A DNA stretch of 64,000 nt from contig NZ_AOLK01000012.1 in NCBI RefSeq assembly GCF_000336755.1, positions 55,149 through 119,148 of the forward strand. The letters are read 5' to 3'. Shown in pieces: positions 1 through 8,513 of this stretch. The notes beneath the pieces are model-generated. The model was not told where the DNA came from and did not search any database. It worked only from the letters and a program-made list of their open reading frames with translations. Source of the DNA: Haloferax elongans ATCC BAA-1513. GTDB taxonomy: Archaea > Halobacteriota > Halobacteria > Halobacteriales > Haloferacaceae. Numbering within the stretch: position 1 is the first letter of the stretch; the number at the start of each line of letters is the position of its first letter. A program made the translations under genes and the position numbers.

Positions 1-147
1 AGTACCATCACTCTCGACTTCCCTGCGCTCCTCGTGTTCACGTTCGGTGTCATCGCGATGATGCTCCGCAACCGCGACGTGTCTCGACTCGATGGTGGTA
101 TCCTCGTCGTCGGCTATCTCGTCTTCTTCTGGCTCATCCTCCCGTAA
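1..147 (+). CDS. C-terminal end of a sodium/calcium-type cation exchanger (partial)
   Basis: The first 48 codons are open from base 1 and stop at TAA 145-147, so only the C-terminus is present. It shows two hydrophobic helices separated by a short basic loop (RNRDVSRLDGG) and ends directly after the second helix. This resembles the last two helices of CaCA-family exchangers (YrbG type), where an SRLDG- or SRLEG-like loop before the final helix is common. The call rests on this short tail only; any polytopic transporter remains possible. Confidence 0.55.
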   Translation, partial: STITLDFPALLVFTFGVIAMMLRNRDVSRLDGGILVVGYLVFFWLILP

Positions 148-246
148 TTCGGCTGTCTTCGGCGCGGTGTTTCTCACGCCCATTCGCCTGCTCTCATCCT
201 CGCCGTTTCCGACGCGCTTTTCGCTGGTCTCGGCGACCCTCGAAAC

Positions 247-1566
247 GTGATTGGAATCGTCGTCAGCCGCGCCGACAGCGCATCGGTTCACATCGGCGAG
301 CACTTGCGAGACCTCGTGGAGTGGGAGGAAGTGACGGACGACACGCGTCCAGACGGAGCGGGCGGTGGCCGATACTACCGCCGTGCTGGCTTCGAACTCC
401 GCGAGTTCGACGACCTGCATATCTACCTCGACGACCCCGCCGAGGCGTTTTCTGAAACGCCCGACTTCGTTGCTGTCGTCTCGCGGCACTCTGGTGAGAC
501 CGGACCGCTTCTCACCGCACACTTCACCGGGAACTTCGGCCCTGCCGACTACGGCGGTGAACCCGGGCGATTCGCCCGAGCCTGCCCGAACGCCCAGCGA
601 GCCGTCGTTTCGGCCCTGCGTGACCACGCGCCTGACGGCTACGAGGTCGGCATCGAGGCGACTCACCACGGGCCGACAGAGATGGATGTGCCCTCGATGT
701 TCGTCGAACTCGGCAGTGGCGAAGCTGAGTGGAAGGACTCCGAGGGCGCGCGCGCCGTCGCGGCGGCCGTTCTCGACATCGACGGTGTCGACCCCGACTC
801 CGACCGCCAACTCGTCGGGTTCGGCGGCGGCCACTACGCACCCCGGTTCGAGCGTATCCTCCGCGAGACAGACTGGTCGGTCGGCCACATCGCCGCCGAC
901 TGGCAACTGAAGGCGATGGGCGACCCCGACGAGAACCGAGACGTGCTTCGCCGCGCGTTCGACGCCTCGGCCGCAGACGTCGCACTCGTCGATGGCGACC
1001 GCGAGAACCTCGCCGACGTACTGGACGACGAAGGCTACCGCGTCGTCTCCGAGACGTGGGTTCGAGAGACGGCTGGCGTGCCACTCGAACGCGTCCACGA
1101 CCTCGAATCGACGCTCGTCCGCATCGAAGACGGTCTTCGGTTCGGATCCGACATCGACGCTGCCGACTACGACGTCATCTCGCTCCCCGACCCGCTGTTA
1201 GCCGAAGCTCAAGGCATCGACATCGACGCTGCGCTCGATGCTGTCGCAGAGACGACAGTCGCCTACCAGACCGTCGAAAGTGGGACGCGCGCGAGAGGTC
1301 GCGCCGCAGTCGCGGGCGACAGCTACGACGAACTCGTCGCGCGACTCTGCGAAATTCTGCGCGCGAAGTACGACTCGGTCGAGCGAGACGACGGCCGCGT
1401 CGTCGCCTCGATGACCGCGTTCGACCCTGAGGCGGCCAAAAGGCGCGGGGTGCCCGAAGGACCGGCATTCGGAAAGCTCTCGGCAGGACAGGAAATCGAG
1501 GTCGATGACGAGGTTATCTCGCCCGCGGAGGTTTCGAAGGAACGAATCGTCGATTTCTCGGTTTGA
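247..1566 (+). CDS. dtdA: D-aminoacyl-tRNA deacylase, archaeal DtdA type
   Basis: This 439-residue protein matches the archaeal/plant GEK1-type deacylase, which hydrolyses D-amino acids from mischarged tRNA in the cytoplasm as a translation quality-control step. Visible family motifs are SRHSGETG near residue 78, a following HFTGNFG, EATHHGPTE near 137, and GGGHYAPRF near 192-200; their histidines are expected zinc ligands or catalytic residues. The start is GTG at 247, immediately before the conserved MIGIVVSRAD-like N-terminus. Length is normal for haloarchaea. It is monocistronic, with an unrelated partial transporter upstream and ftsZ1 140 bp downstream. Confidence 0.9.
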   Translation: MIGIVVSRADSASVHIGEHLRDLVEWEEVTDDTRPDGAGGGRYYRRAGFELREFDDLHIYLDDPAEAFSETPDFVAVVSRHSGETGPLLTAHFTGNFGPADYGGEPGRFARACPNAQRAVVSALRDHAPDGYEVGIEATHHGPTEMDVPSMFVELGSGEAEWKDSEGARAVAAAVLDIDGVDPDSDRQLVGFGGGHYAPRFERILRETDWSVGHIAADWQLKAMGDPDENRDVLRRAFDASAADVALVDGDRENLADVLDDEGYRVVSETWVRETAGVPLERVHDLESTLVRIEDGLRFGSDIDAADYDVISLPDPLLAEAQGIDIDAALDAVAETTVAYQTVESGTRARGRAAVAGDSYDELVARLCEILRAKYDSVERDDGRVVASMTAFDPEAAKRRGVPEGPAFGKLSAGQEIEVDDEVISPAEVSKERIVDFSV

Positions 1567-1638
1567 TGCAATTTCTGCCCATAATCTATCCATAATCTTG
1601 TACAACTGGGGCGTTAACCTCCCAACCCACCGCCATGT

Positions 1639-1706
1639 CGTCGGACAGATGTCTGACGAAAGGGAGAAAGATAATTAGTGGTCCTCCGTAAACCGTCTCC
1701 ACAAAT
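1639..1706 (+). promoter_or_regulatory. ftsZ1 promoter with upstream imperfect palindrome
   Basis: A TATA-like element GATAATTAG at 1670-1678 lies 29-37 nt before the ftsZ1 ATG, the usual spacing for a leaderless or near-leaderless haloarchaeal mRNA. Just upstream, 1639-1658 reads CGTCGGACAGATGTCTGACG, a 20-bp inverted repeat with one mismatched pair per arm and an unpaired centre. Its position against the TATA/BRE region would suit a regulator site. No binding protein is known to me. Confidence 0.45.
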
Positions 1707-2897
1707 ATGGACTCTATCGTCGACGACGCAATCGATGAGGCCGAGGACATGGGGGAGGGGACGCCTGAAGTCGGCGACCCGACGGAGATTAACCGCTCTG
1801 GAACCATGACCGACGACGAACTGAAAGCTGTCCTGAAAGACCTCCAGACCAATATCACGGTCGTCGGGTGCGGTGGTGCGGGTGGCAACACCGTCAACCG
1901 AATGCACGAAGAGGGCATCAAGGGCGCAAAGCTCGTCGCGGCTAACACAGACGTACAGCACCTCGTGGAAATCAACGCGGACACGAAGATTCTCATGGGC
2001 GAACAGAAGACGCAGGGCCGCGGTGCCGGGTCGCTTCCGCAGGTCGGCGAAGAGGCCGCACTCGAATCCCAAGAGGAGATTTACGACGCCATCGAGGGGT
2101 CGGACATGGTGTTCGTCACGGCTGGTCTCGGCGGTGGGACCGGAACTGGTTCTGCACCTGTCGTCGCCAAGGCCGCGCGCGAATCCGGCGCACTCACCAT
2201 CGCCATCGTCACCACGCCGTTTACGGCCGAGGGCGAGGTTCGGCGGACGAACGCCGAAGCGGGGCTCGAACGCCTCCGCGACGTCTCCGACACGGTCATC
2301 GTCGTTCCGAACGACCGCCTGCTCGACGCCGTCGGGAAGCTTCCCGTTCGGCAGGCGTTCAAGGTCTCTGACGAAGTGCTCATGCGCTCGGTCAAGGGCA
2401 TCACCGAACTCATCACCAAGCCCGGCTTGGTCAACCTCGACTTCGCCGACGTGAAGACCGTCATGGAACGTGGTGGCGTCGCCATGATTGGTCTCGGCGA
2501 GTCCGACTCCGAGTCCAAGGCCCAAGAGTCCGTCAAGTCTGCCCTCCGTTCGCCCCTCCTCGACGTGGACATCTCCGGCGCGAACTCCGCGCTCGTCAAC
2601 GTCACCGGTGGCTCCGACATGAGCATCGAAGAGGCAGAGGGCGTCGTCGAGGAGATTTACGACCGCATCGACCCCGACGCACGCATCATCTGGGGGACGT
2701 CGGTCGACGACGAACTCGAAGGCATGATGCGAACCATGATTGTCGTCACGGGTGTCGAGTCGCCCCAGATTTACGGCGGTCGTGGTGAGGACCAACAGCA
2801 GCAACAGCAGCAACAGCAGCCTCAGCAACAACAGCAAGTACCGCAGGAACAGGTACAGCAGGGCGGCCGCCTCGAAGATATCGACTACGTCGAGTAA
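1707..2897 (+). CDS. ftsZ1: Cell division protein FtsZ1 (tubulin-superfamily GTPase)
   Basis: This 396-residue FtsZ polymerises with GTP at the division site; haloarchaea use FtsZ1 and FtsZ2 together. It has a 45-residue acidic N-terminal extension, then [10 protein letters not shown], the tubulin signature [12 protein letters not shown] near residue 142, and the T7 catalytic loop NLDFAD near 243. The C-terminal linker (about 363-385) is almost pure glutamine, followed by a short tail [11 protein letters not shown]. It begins the ftsZ1-secE-spt5 gene string common in euryarchaea, but a 255-bp spacer with its own promoter-like sequence separates it from secE. The FtsZ1 assignment rests on the extension, the tail and the neighbours. 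Confidence 0.95.
   Translation: MDSIVDDAIDEAEDMGEGTPEVGDPTEINRSGTMTDDELKAVLKDLQTNITVVGCGGAGGNTVNRMHEEGIKGAKLVAANTDVQHLVEINADTKILMGEQKTQGRGAGSLPQVGEEAALESQEEIYDAIEGSDMVFVTAGLGGGTGTGSAPVVAKAARESGALTIAIVTTPFTAEGEVRRTNAEAGLERLRDVSDTVIVVPNDRLLDAVGKLPVRQAFKVSDEVLMRSVKGITELITKPGLVNLDFADVKTVMERGGVAMIGLGESDSESKAQESVKSALRSPLLDVDISGANSALVNVTGGSDMSIEEAEGVVEEIYDRIDPDARIIWGTSVDDELEGMMRTMIVVTGVESPQIYGGRGEDQQQQQQQQQPQQQQQVPQEQVQQGGRLEDIDYVE
2793..2868 (+). repeat. CAG/CAA triplet tract encoding the FtsZ1 poly-glutamine linker
   Basis: Nearly uninterrupted CAA and CAG codons encode about 20 glutamines, broken only by a few Pro, Val and Glu codons. The tract joins the GTPase core to the short conserved C-terminal tail. 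Triplet tracts of this kind vary easily in length by slippage without breaking the frame. Confidence 0.8.
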
Positions 2898-3019
2898 TCG
2901 AGGTCGCACGCTGTCGATAGGGTCCGTTTGGGTCCCCGCCCGCTCTTGCCCTGTCATCCCCGCGCCGTGAGTCGCATCGCTGTGACTCGCGCGTCACCGT
3001 CTCCATTATTCGTGCCGTC

Positions 3020-3082
3020 GCATGCCGTCACTTGCGCTACCGCATGGTTACTCGCGTGCCGCATGCTGTTACTCGCGCCGCC
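3020..3082. repeat. Three imperfect ~20-bp tandem repeats in the ftsZ1-secE spacer
   Basis: Units at 3020-3041, 3042-3060 and 3061-3082 each start GCATG, carry a TTACTCGCG-like core (CACTTGCG in the first) and end in a C-rich triplet. They lie inside the 255-bp non-coding spacer 2898-3152. The rest of the spacer shows only an A-rich stretch before secE that may hold its promoter (CAATAGATAGAAAAA, about 3112-3126). Confidence 0.5.
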
Positions 3083-3152
3083 GCAGACGCGCGCGTACTC
3101 TCGTCGTGGCATCAATAGATAGAAAAAGGGCGACCCCCTATGCCTCGACAAC

Positions 3153-3326
3153 ATGGACGTCAAGTACGACCTGACCAGCTACATTCGCGTGCTGAAGCTC
3201 GCGAGCACCCCGTCCTGGCAGGAGTTCTCTCAAATCGCCAAGATTGCCGGCGCCGGTATCTTCCTCATCGGCCTCGTCGGCTTCATCATCTTCGCGGTCA
3301 TGAGCTTCCTCCCCGGGGGAATCTGA
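3153..3326 (+). CDS. secE: Preprotein translocase subunit SecE
   Basis: The small protein of 57 residues has an amphipathic N-terminal segment ([18 protein letters not shown]) and one transmembrane helix (about 33-52), the layout of archaeal SecE/Sec61-gamma. It clamps the SecY channel in the cytoplasmic membrane for Sec export and membrane insertion. The conserved P-S/T-W-x-E-F element before the helix is present (TPSWQEFSQ). The stop is one base before the ATG of spt5, so the two are almost certainly co-transcribed, as in most archaea. Confidence 0.93.
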   Translation: MDVKYDLTSYIRVLKLASTPSWQEFSQIAKIAGAGIFLIGLVGFIIFAVMSFLPGGI

Positions 3327-3327
3327 G

Positions 3328-3780
3328 ATGCCAATCTTCGCCGTAAAGACGACCGCTCGCCAAGAGCGAACGGTCGCGGACATGATTGCGACGAAGGACT
3401 TCGCGGAGATACACGCCGTGTTGGCCCCTGACTCGCTCACGAGCTACGTGATGGTCGAAGCCGACGACGACGGCATCCTCTCTCGCGTCCTCGACGAGAT
3501 TCCGCACGCTCGCGGACTGGTCGAAAGCGGCGGGATGGTCGGTACCTCCAGCATGGCCGAAGTCGAGCACTTCCTCTCGCCGACGCCGGACGTCGAAGGG
3601 ATCGCCGAGGGTGACATCGTCGAACTCATCGCCGGACCGTTCAAAGGCGAGAAGGCGCGTGTCCAGCGCATCGACGAGACGAAAGACCAGGTTACTGTCG
3701 AACTCTACGAGGCGACGGTTCCGATTCCGGTCACGGTTCGCGGGGACCAGATTCGCGTCCTCGACTCCGAAGAGCGGTAA
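3328..3780 (+). CDS. spt5: Transcription elongation factor Spt5 (NusG)
   Basis: The 150-residue protein starts with an NGN domain ([20 protein letters not shown], residues 1 to about 85) and ends with a KOW domain ([19 protein letters not shown] near 92-115). With Spt4 it binds the RNA polymerase clamp and promotes processive elongation. It follows secE after one base. Downstream, 3795-3815 is pyrimidine-rich with short T runs and could act as the terminator of the secE-spt5 unit against the convergent gene at 3872. Confidence 0.95.
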   Translation: MPIFAVKTTARQERTVADMIATKDFAEIHAVLAPDSLTSYVMVEADDDGILSRVLDEIPHARGLVESGGMVGTSSMAEVEHFLSPTPDVEGIAEGDIVELIAGPFKGEKARVQRIDETKDQVTVELYEATVPIPVTVRGDQIRVLDSEER

Positions 3781-3871
3781 GACCGCGCCTGCGATATCTC
3801 TCTTCTCTCTTTGTGCTTTCCCCACCAGCGGCGCGTCTCGCTGTCTCGACGTTGAACAGGTACTATCTTGC

Positions 3872-4174
3872 TCAGAGCGCGCCCTGCTCGCGGAGCGTTT
3901 GGACGACGCTGTTGAGGTCTGCTTCTTCCTCGACGTCCGATTTTATCTCCTCTCGAACGCGGACCGCAGAGGAGTCTGCGTCGTAGGCGCGGACGAACTC
4001 GGCGCGGGTGTGTTCGTCGAACGCGTGACGGATGGCGAAGTAGCCGTCCGGGACAATCGTTCCGCATACCTTGCACTCGTGGCGTGTGTGTTCCGTCGTC
4101 TGGTGGATGATGGCACCTTCGACGTCTTCGAATCGCGCATCGCACCCCTCGATACCGCATTTCCACCGGGACAT
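3872..4174 (-). CDS. Small protein with two C2H2 zinc fingers
   Basis: This 100-residue haloarchaeal protein carries two consecutive C2H2 fingers: C-x4-C-x12-H-x4-H (CGIEGCDARF..., residues 6-29) and C-x2-C-x12-H-x4-H (CKVCGTIV..., about 33-53). The C-terminal half is acidic and helical (VREEIKSDVEEEADL). The ATG at 4174 is chosen over an upstream TTG because it begins exactly at the first finger. I believe it belongs to a haloarchaeal DUF family (DUF7565). DNA, RNA or protein binding is plausible, but no function can be assigned. Confidence 0.75.
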   Translation of the reverse strand: MSRWKCGIEGCDARFEDVEGAIIHQTTEHTRHECKVCGTIVPDGYFAIRHAFDEHTRAEFVRAYDADSSAVRVREEIKSDVEEEADLNSVVQTLREQGAL

Positions 4175-4272
4175 GTGCGACCCGACGGCCGTGGGGGACA
4201 AAATCGTTTCTTCGGGGAGCCGACGTTAGCGAAATAGCAACCACTAACTGTCGCCTGTTCAGAGATTCTCGC

Positions 4273-5037
4273 GTGACCGCGAGTACGACGACTCGGGTAG
4301 ACATGCACGTGAAGATTCTTGACGAGCGAGTCGTCTCGCGTGCGAAAGCCCGCGGTATCGACGTGTTGGTTTACGCCCCGCACTTCGTCCGTCTCCCCGA
4401 CATTCGCGCCCGTGCAGCCCGGTTTTCTGACGACGACCTCCTCGTCGTCCCCGGCCGTGAGGTGTTCACTGGCTCGTGGCGCGACCGCAAACACGTACTC
4501 GCAGTCGGCCTCTCCGAACCGGTCCCCGACTTCCTGACCCTCGACGGCACGATGGCCGAGTTCGACCGACAGGGTGCTGCCGTTCTCATCCCCCACCCTG
4601 AACTGCTCAACGTGAGCCTGAGTTTGTCCGACATCGAGCAGTACCGCGACGATATCCACGGCGTCGAGACGTACAACGCGAAGGCATTCTCGCGACAGAA
4701 CCAACGAGGACGCGAAATCGCGGCCGAGACGGGACTCCCCGGATTCGCTTCGTCATATGCCCACGTCCGCTGGACGCTCGGCGAGGCGTGGACCGAGTTC
4801 GACCGGGCTATCGACTCGGAAGCCGACCTCGTCGAAGCACTTCGCGAGGGAGTCGAGCGCCGGGCGATGCGCCGCTCCGGTCTCTCGCACACTATTCGCG
4901 GTGCAGCCGAGTTCGCTCACCTCGGCTACGAGAACTCGTGGGGGAAACTCGACCGACTTCTGCTGTCCGGGATGGAACCCACACACCCGCGACACATCGC
5001 GTACGACGGCCGGTTCGACGACGTGAGCGTCTATTAA
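4273..5037 (+). CDS. PHP-domain phosphoesterase-like protein
   Basis: The 254-residue product fits the PHP superfamily of metal-dependent phosphoesterases. The N-terminal metal motif is VDMHVKILDERVVSRAKARG, followed by a strand with PGREVFTG (metal-ligand Glu) and a histidine motif IPHPELLN near residue 116. The start is GTG at 4273: the only nearby ATG (4303) would cut into the metal motif. PHP proteins act on phosphate esters or as exonuclease or phosphatase modules; the substrate here is unknown. It is a single-gene unit. Confidence 0.75.
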   Translation: MTASTTTRVDMHVKILDERVVSRAKARGIDVLVYAPHFVRLPDIRARAARFSDDDLLVVPGREVFTGSWRDRKHVLAVGLSEPVPDFLTLDGTMAEFDRQGAAVLIPHPELLNVSLSLSDIEQYRDDIHGVETYNAKAFSRQNQRGREIAAETGLPGFASSYAHVRWTLGEAWTEFDRAIDSEADLVEALREGVERRAMRRSGLSHTIRGAAEFAHLGYENSWGKLDRLLLSGMEPTHPRHIAYDGRFDDVSVY

Positions 5038-5064
5038 GAGAACTGCCCGATGTCTGTGCCTGCG

Positions 5065-5589
5065 TTAGAACGACCCGACGAGCGACGCCGTCGCCGCCGC
5101 CAGCGACACGTCGAGCGAGAACAGGTAGTAGTGGATGCCCGCGAGGACGCCGAGCTCCGCGACGGTGACGACGACAGTCACCATGTCGGCGTACTTCGAA
5201 CTCGTCGCCACGCCGGTCGGTAAGTCGTACTCCTGTGGCGACAGCGGGTAGAACAGCGCGATACCGCGCTTGGAACCGACCATGTCGAGGACGTAGTGGG
5301 TGGCGACGCCAATCCAGACGAAGTGGAGGTTGCCGAAGACGATGGGAAACGCGAGGAACGCAATCAGTACCGGAAGGTTGTGGAGCGTCTTGCGGTGCTT
5401 GCCGAAGGCGGTGTCGACGTCGGGAAAGAGCGCGCCGAGGACGACCGGAAGCGACAACTGGCCGATTTTCTGCGCGAGGAGAAACAGCGAGTCGACAGTC
5501 GGTTCGAACGACCGCGGGTCGACAGTGAGGATGACGCCGAGCCCGAGCGCCAACAGGATGGCGTTGAGCACGTGTCCCTTCTTGTTCAT
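5065..5589 (-). CDS. YdjM/DUF457-family membrane-bound metal-dependent hydrolase-like protein
   Basis: The protein has 174 residues and about four hydrophobic segments. Family marks are the N-terminal MNKKGHVLNA, the LFPDVDTAFGKHRKTLHN segment and a later VATHYVLDM; His and Asp residues at membrane borders are the presumed metal ligands of the LexA-binding, inner-membrane hydrolase (YdjM) family. The ATG at 5589 is preferred over a GTG 39 bp upstream because the family begins at MNKKGH. It lies 84 bp downstream of the CinA-like gene on the same strand. Substrate unknown. Confidence 0.7.
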   Translation of the reverse strand: MNKKGHVLNAILLALGLGVILTVDPRSFEPTVDSLFLLAQKIGQLSLPVVLGALFPDVDTAFGKHRKTLHNLPVLIAFLAFPIVFGNLHFVWIGVATHYVLDMVGSKRGIALFYPLSPQEYDLPTGVATSSKYADMVTVVVTVAELGVLAGIHYYLFSLDVSLAAATASLVGSF

Positions 5590-5673
5590 AGGCTGAAAGT
5601 GGCCGCACGTGATACAAAGGTTTCCCACGCGGTCTGCCGATGGTGTTCCGACCGCGATGGAGACTGCTGGCTG

Positions 5674-6198
5674 TTAGTCGCCGCCGACCGATGCAACTTC
5701 TTCGGCGAGCAGTCTGAGCGCGCCGCGCGCAATCTGTTCTTTCACTTGCGTCCGCGACCCATCGTACTCGAATCGCTTGACGCGGGTGTAGGAGTCACCG
5801 GACCCCCACGGGGCGGCGTAGGCGATGCCGACGAAGACGGTCCCGACTGGCTTCCCCGGCAGACCACCTTCTGGCCCTGCGATTCCGGTCGTGGCGACGC
5901 CCCACGTCGTGTCCGCCACGTCGCGAACGCCAGCGGCCATCTCGCGGGCGACAGCCTCGGAGACTGCCCCGTCTTCGTCGAGCGCCTCGCGTGAGACGGC
6001 CAGCTCGTGGCGCTTGGCGTCGTAGGAGTAGGTGACGAGCGAGCGGTCGAAGTAGTCGCTCGACCCCGGGACGTCCGTGAGGAGCGACCCGATGAGGCCG
6101 CCCGTACACGACTCTGCGGTGGCGACAGTGTGGCCAGCGTCGCGGAGGGCGTCGCCAACGCGCTCTTCTTCGGGCGGGTCGGATGCGAATTCGCGCAT
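5674..6198 (-). CDS. CinA C-terminal-domain protein, predicted nicotinamide-nucleotide amidase
   Basis: A stand-alone CinA C-terminal domain of 174 residues. It contains TVATAESCTGGLIGS near residue 30 (the PncC serine site) and TTGIAGPEGG..PGKPVGTVFVG (about 107-130). PncC enzymes deamidate NMN to nicotinic acid mononucleotide in NAD salvage. The start at ATG 6198 gives MREFASDPPEEERVGDAL, the normal N-terminus. The NMN adenylyltransferase gene nadM is far away at 57977-58522. Confidence 0.85.
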   Translation of the reverse strand: MREFASDPPEEERVGDALRDAGHTVATAESCTGGLIGSLLTDVPGSSDYFDRSLVTYSYDAKRHELAVSREALDEDGAVSEAVAREMAAGVRDVADTTWGVATTGIAGPEGGLPGKPVGTVFVGIAYAAPWGSGDSYTRVKRFEYDGSRTQVKEQIARGALRLLAEEVASVGGD

Positions 6199-6360
6199 AG
6201 GTACGCCGACGCTCGGACGGGACAAAAATCCGGCCGCTGAGGGTTCCCGGCCATTCGACCGTCGAGGTCGTCGCGAGCACTCGACCGCCGAGGCCACCAC
6301 TAGCCCGCACGGGCTTCCGAGACCGAGAAGTACACAAGTGCGGGCCGTGCAGGGTCCGAC

Positions 6361-7590
6361 ATGGATATCGACGTCGAACCGACCGAGCACCCGGACGACG
6401 ACAGCGACGGCGACACCGGCGACGACGGCGGCCCTGCCGAAATCGAAGTCGAGGTCACCGACCCTGAGACGGCGACGACCGAGGGGGCGGACCTCCCGCG
6501 CGGTATCGACGCGCCCGAGTACGTCCTCTACGGTGGGAAGGGTGGTGTCGGAAAGACGACGATGGCCGCGGCGACGGCCCTCGCCAGCGCGGCCGACGGC
6601 ACTGCGACGCTCGTCGTCTCGACCGACCCCGCACACTCGCTTTCGGACACGCTCGGCGTCTCGATTCCCGCGGAACCAACGCGCCTTAACGAGGACATGC
6701 CACTGTACGCGGCCGAAATCGACCCCGACTCCGTGATGGAAGGCCCGTTCGCGGACGCCGGAGCGGGAGATGTAGCGGACACGACCGACGAAACCGAGTA
6801 CGATACTTCGGAGTACGACGCCGACAACCCGTTCGTCGGCAACGGAGACGGCTCGAACTCACCGTTCGGCGGGATGGGCGACGCCATGGGCGGATTCGAA
6901 GATATGCTCGGCGGCGACGGCCCGCTCGGGATGGGTGGCCCGATGCCCGGTGCCGACGAGGCGGCGGCGATGCAGCAGCTCCTCGAATATCTCGACGACC
7001 CGCGATTCGACCGCGTCGTCATCGACACCGCGCCGACCGGTCACACCCTGCGACTGCTCGAACTGCCGGAGATAATGGACTCGATGCTCGGCCGCATCGT
7101 CCGAATGCGCGACAAGTTCTCGGGGATGATGGACAACATCAAAGGCATGTTCGGTGGCGGCCCGGACGACCCACAGGCGGGGATGGCCGACCTCGACGAC
7201 CTTCGAGAGCGCATCGAGCGCCTTCGGGCCATCCTTCGGGACCCGGCGAAGACGGACTTCCGCGTCGTCATGATTCCCGAGGAGATGAGCGTCGTCGAGT
7301 CGAACCGCCTCGTGTCGCGCCTCGATGAGTTCGGAATTCCGGTCCAGACGCTCGTCGTCAATCGCGTCATGGAACCCGTCGACGACGTGGCCGACGTGGA
7401 CCCCCGATGGTTCGTCTCGCCCGACCTCGACGACTGTTCGTTCTGCCAGCGTCGCTGGGACGTCCAACAACAGGCACTTCGCTCCGCGACCGACCTGTTC
7501 CGCGGCCGCGACGTCAAACGCGTCCCGCTGCTCGCAGACCAGGTGCAAGGTGAAGACGCGCTCCGTGTCGTCGCCGCCTGTCTCGACTGA
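6361..7590 (+). CDS. ArsA/Get3-family ATPase
   Basis: The 409-residue protein has a deviant Walker A GGKGGVGKTT near residue 58, the DTAPTGHTLRLLELP segment (switch II region) and, near 359-362, the motif DCSFCQRRWDVQ. A CxxC at this place is diagnostic of Get3/TRC40, where it binds zinc at the dimer interface; ArsA arsenite pumps lack it. The N-terminal 50 residues are very acidic, and an insertion rich in Gly, Asp and Met (about 130-195) lies where Get3 has its helical substrate-binding region. It may chaperone tail-anchored membrane proteins, but haloarchaeal substrates are not established to my knowledge. No ars genes are adjacent. Confidence 0.85.
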   Translation: MDIDVEPTEHPDDDSDGDTGDDGGPAEIEVEVTDPETATTEGADLPRGIDAPEYVLYGGKGGVGKTTMAAATALASAADGTATLVVSTDPAHSLSDTLGVSIPAEPTRLNEDMPLYAAEIDPDSVMEGPFADAGAGDVADTTDETEYDTSEYDADNPFVGNGDGSNSPFGGMGDAMGGFEDMLGGDGPLGMGGPMPGADEAAAMQQLLEYLDDPRFDRVVIDTAPTGHTLRLLELPEIMDSMLGRIVRMRDKFSGMMDNIKGMFGGGPDDPQAGMADLDDLRERIERLRAILRDPAKTDFRVVMIPEEMSVVESNRLVSRLDEFGIPVQTLVVNRVMEPVDDVADVDPRWFVSPDLDDCSFCQRRWDVQQQALRSATDLFRGRDVKRVPLLADQVQGEDALRVVAACLD

Positions 7591-7608
7591 CGGGAGAACG
7601 GAAGCCGC

Positions 7609-8451
7609 TTACACTAATTTTCGGACGAACCCGTACAGTGCGTCGCGCCACGCGTCGGGAACGAATCGACCGAGCACGCCGATTCGGGCGACTGCACCGG
7701 GTTGGTAGCGAGCGTGCGGCTTCGTCGAACTCGCGGCGTCGACGATGTCTTCTGCGACTCGTTCCGGCGGAATCGCCCCCGGTCCGCTCCCGCCAAGGGC
7801 CGCCGTGTCATCGAGGAGTTTGTAGATGGTCTCGTACGCGCCGGAGCGCTCGATACCGTCTGACTTCTCGCCACCGTTGACCTCGGCGTCGACGCGGTCG
7901 TTGAACTTCGTCTCGACCGGGCCAGGTTGGACGAGGACGGCGTCGATGCCGTATTCTTCAACCTCGCTGCGGAGCGCGTCGGTCATCGCTTCGAGCGCGA
8001 ACTTCGACCCCGCGTAGACGCCGCTTCCCGGCAGCGAGACGCGCCCGATGACGCTGGAGACGTTGACGATGGTCCCGTCCTCCTGTGTACGCATGTGCGG
8101 CAGCACGGCGCGTGTGAGGCGGTGTGGGCCGTAGACGTTCACGTCGAACTGGTCGTGGACCATCTCGGTCGGTACGTCCTCGATGGGACCCAACTGGCCG
8201 TAGCCAGCGTTGTTGACGAGACAGTCGAGACGACCCTGTTCGTCGATGATGCGGTCCACGACGCGGTCGACGTCCGACTGGTCTGTGACGTCGAGCGTCG
8301 CGATGGTCGCACCGCGTTCGCCCAGCGTCTCGATGTCTGCTGGGTTTCGCGCGGTGGCGTAGACCTCCCACTCCTCGTCGAGGAATTCGAGCGCGGCCGC
8401 GCGCCCGATTCCCGAGGAACAACCGGTGATGAGGACCGACTTCTGATGCAC
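7609..8451 (-). CDS. Short-chain dehydrogenase/reductase (classical SDR)
   Basis: The protein of 280 residues has a Rossmann cofactor site TGCSSGIGRAAA (about 9-20), NNAGYG near 86, catalytic Ser and Tyr-x3-Lys (NVSSVIG ... YAGSKFALEA, about 133-157) and QPGPVETKF. These are all residues of an active NAD(P)-dependent oxidoreductase. The ATARNP segment after the second strand suggests NADP preference. The start is GTG at 8451 (MHQKSVLITG). It is convergent with the Get3-like gene and 62 bp downstream of the endonuclease V gene. The substrate cannot be inferred. Confidence 0.85.
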   Translation of the reverse strand: MHQKSVLITGCSSGIGRAAALEFLDEEWEVYATARNPADIETLGERGATIATLDVTDQSDVDRVVDRIIDEQGRLDCLVNNAGYGQLGPIEDVPTEMVHDQFDVNVYGPHRLTRAVLPHMRTQEDGTIVNVSSVIGRVSLPGSGVYAGSKFALEAMTDALRSEVEEYGIDAVLVQPGPVETKFNDRVDAEVNGGEKSDGIERSGAYETIYKLLDDTAALGGSGPGAIPPERVAEDIVDAASSTKPHARYQPGAVARIGVLGRFVPDAWRDALYGFVRKLV

Positions 8452-8513
8452 GTCGGGTGGTCGAACTGTGCGCTGTTAAGTGTACGCGGTTCGCCACGAG
8501 AACATCCCCGAAC

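Noticed and set aside
1614..2957. 447-codon minus-strand frame opposite ftsZ1
   Set aside because: Complementary shadow of a certain gene; poly-Gln codons read as poly-Leu on the other strand and create a false membrane segment.
3020..3082. Possible CRISPR-like array
   Set aside because: Only three adjoining imperfect units without spacers, and no cas genes in the window.
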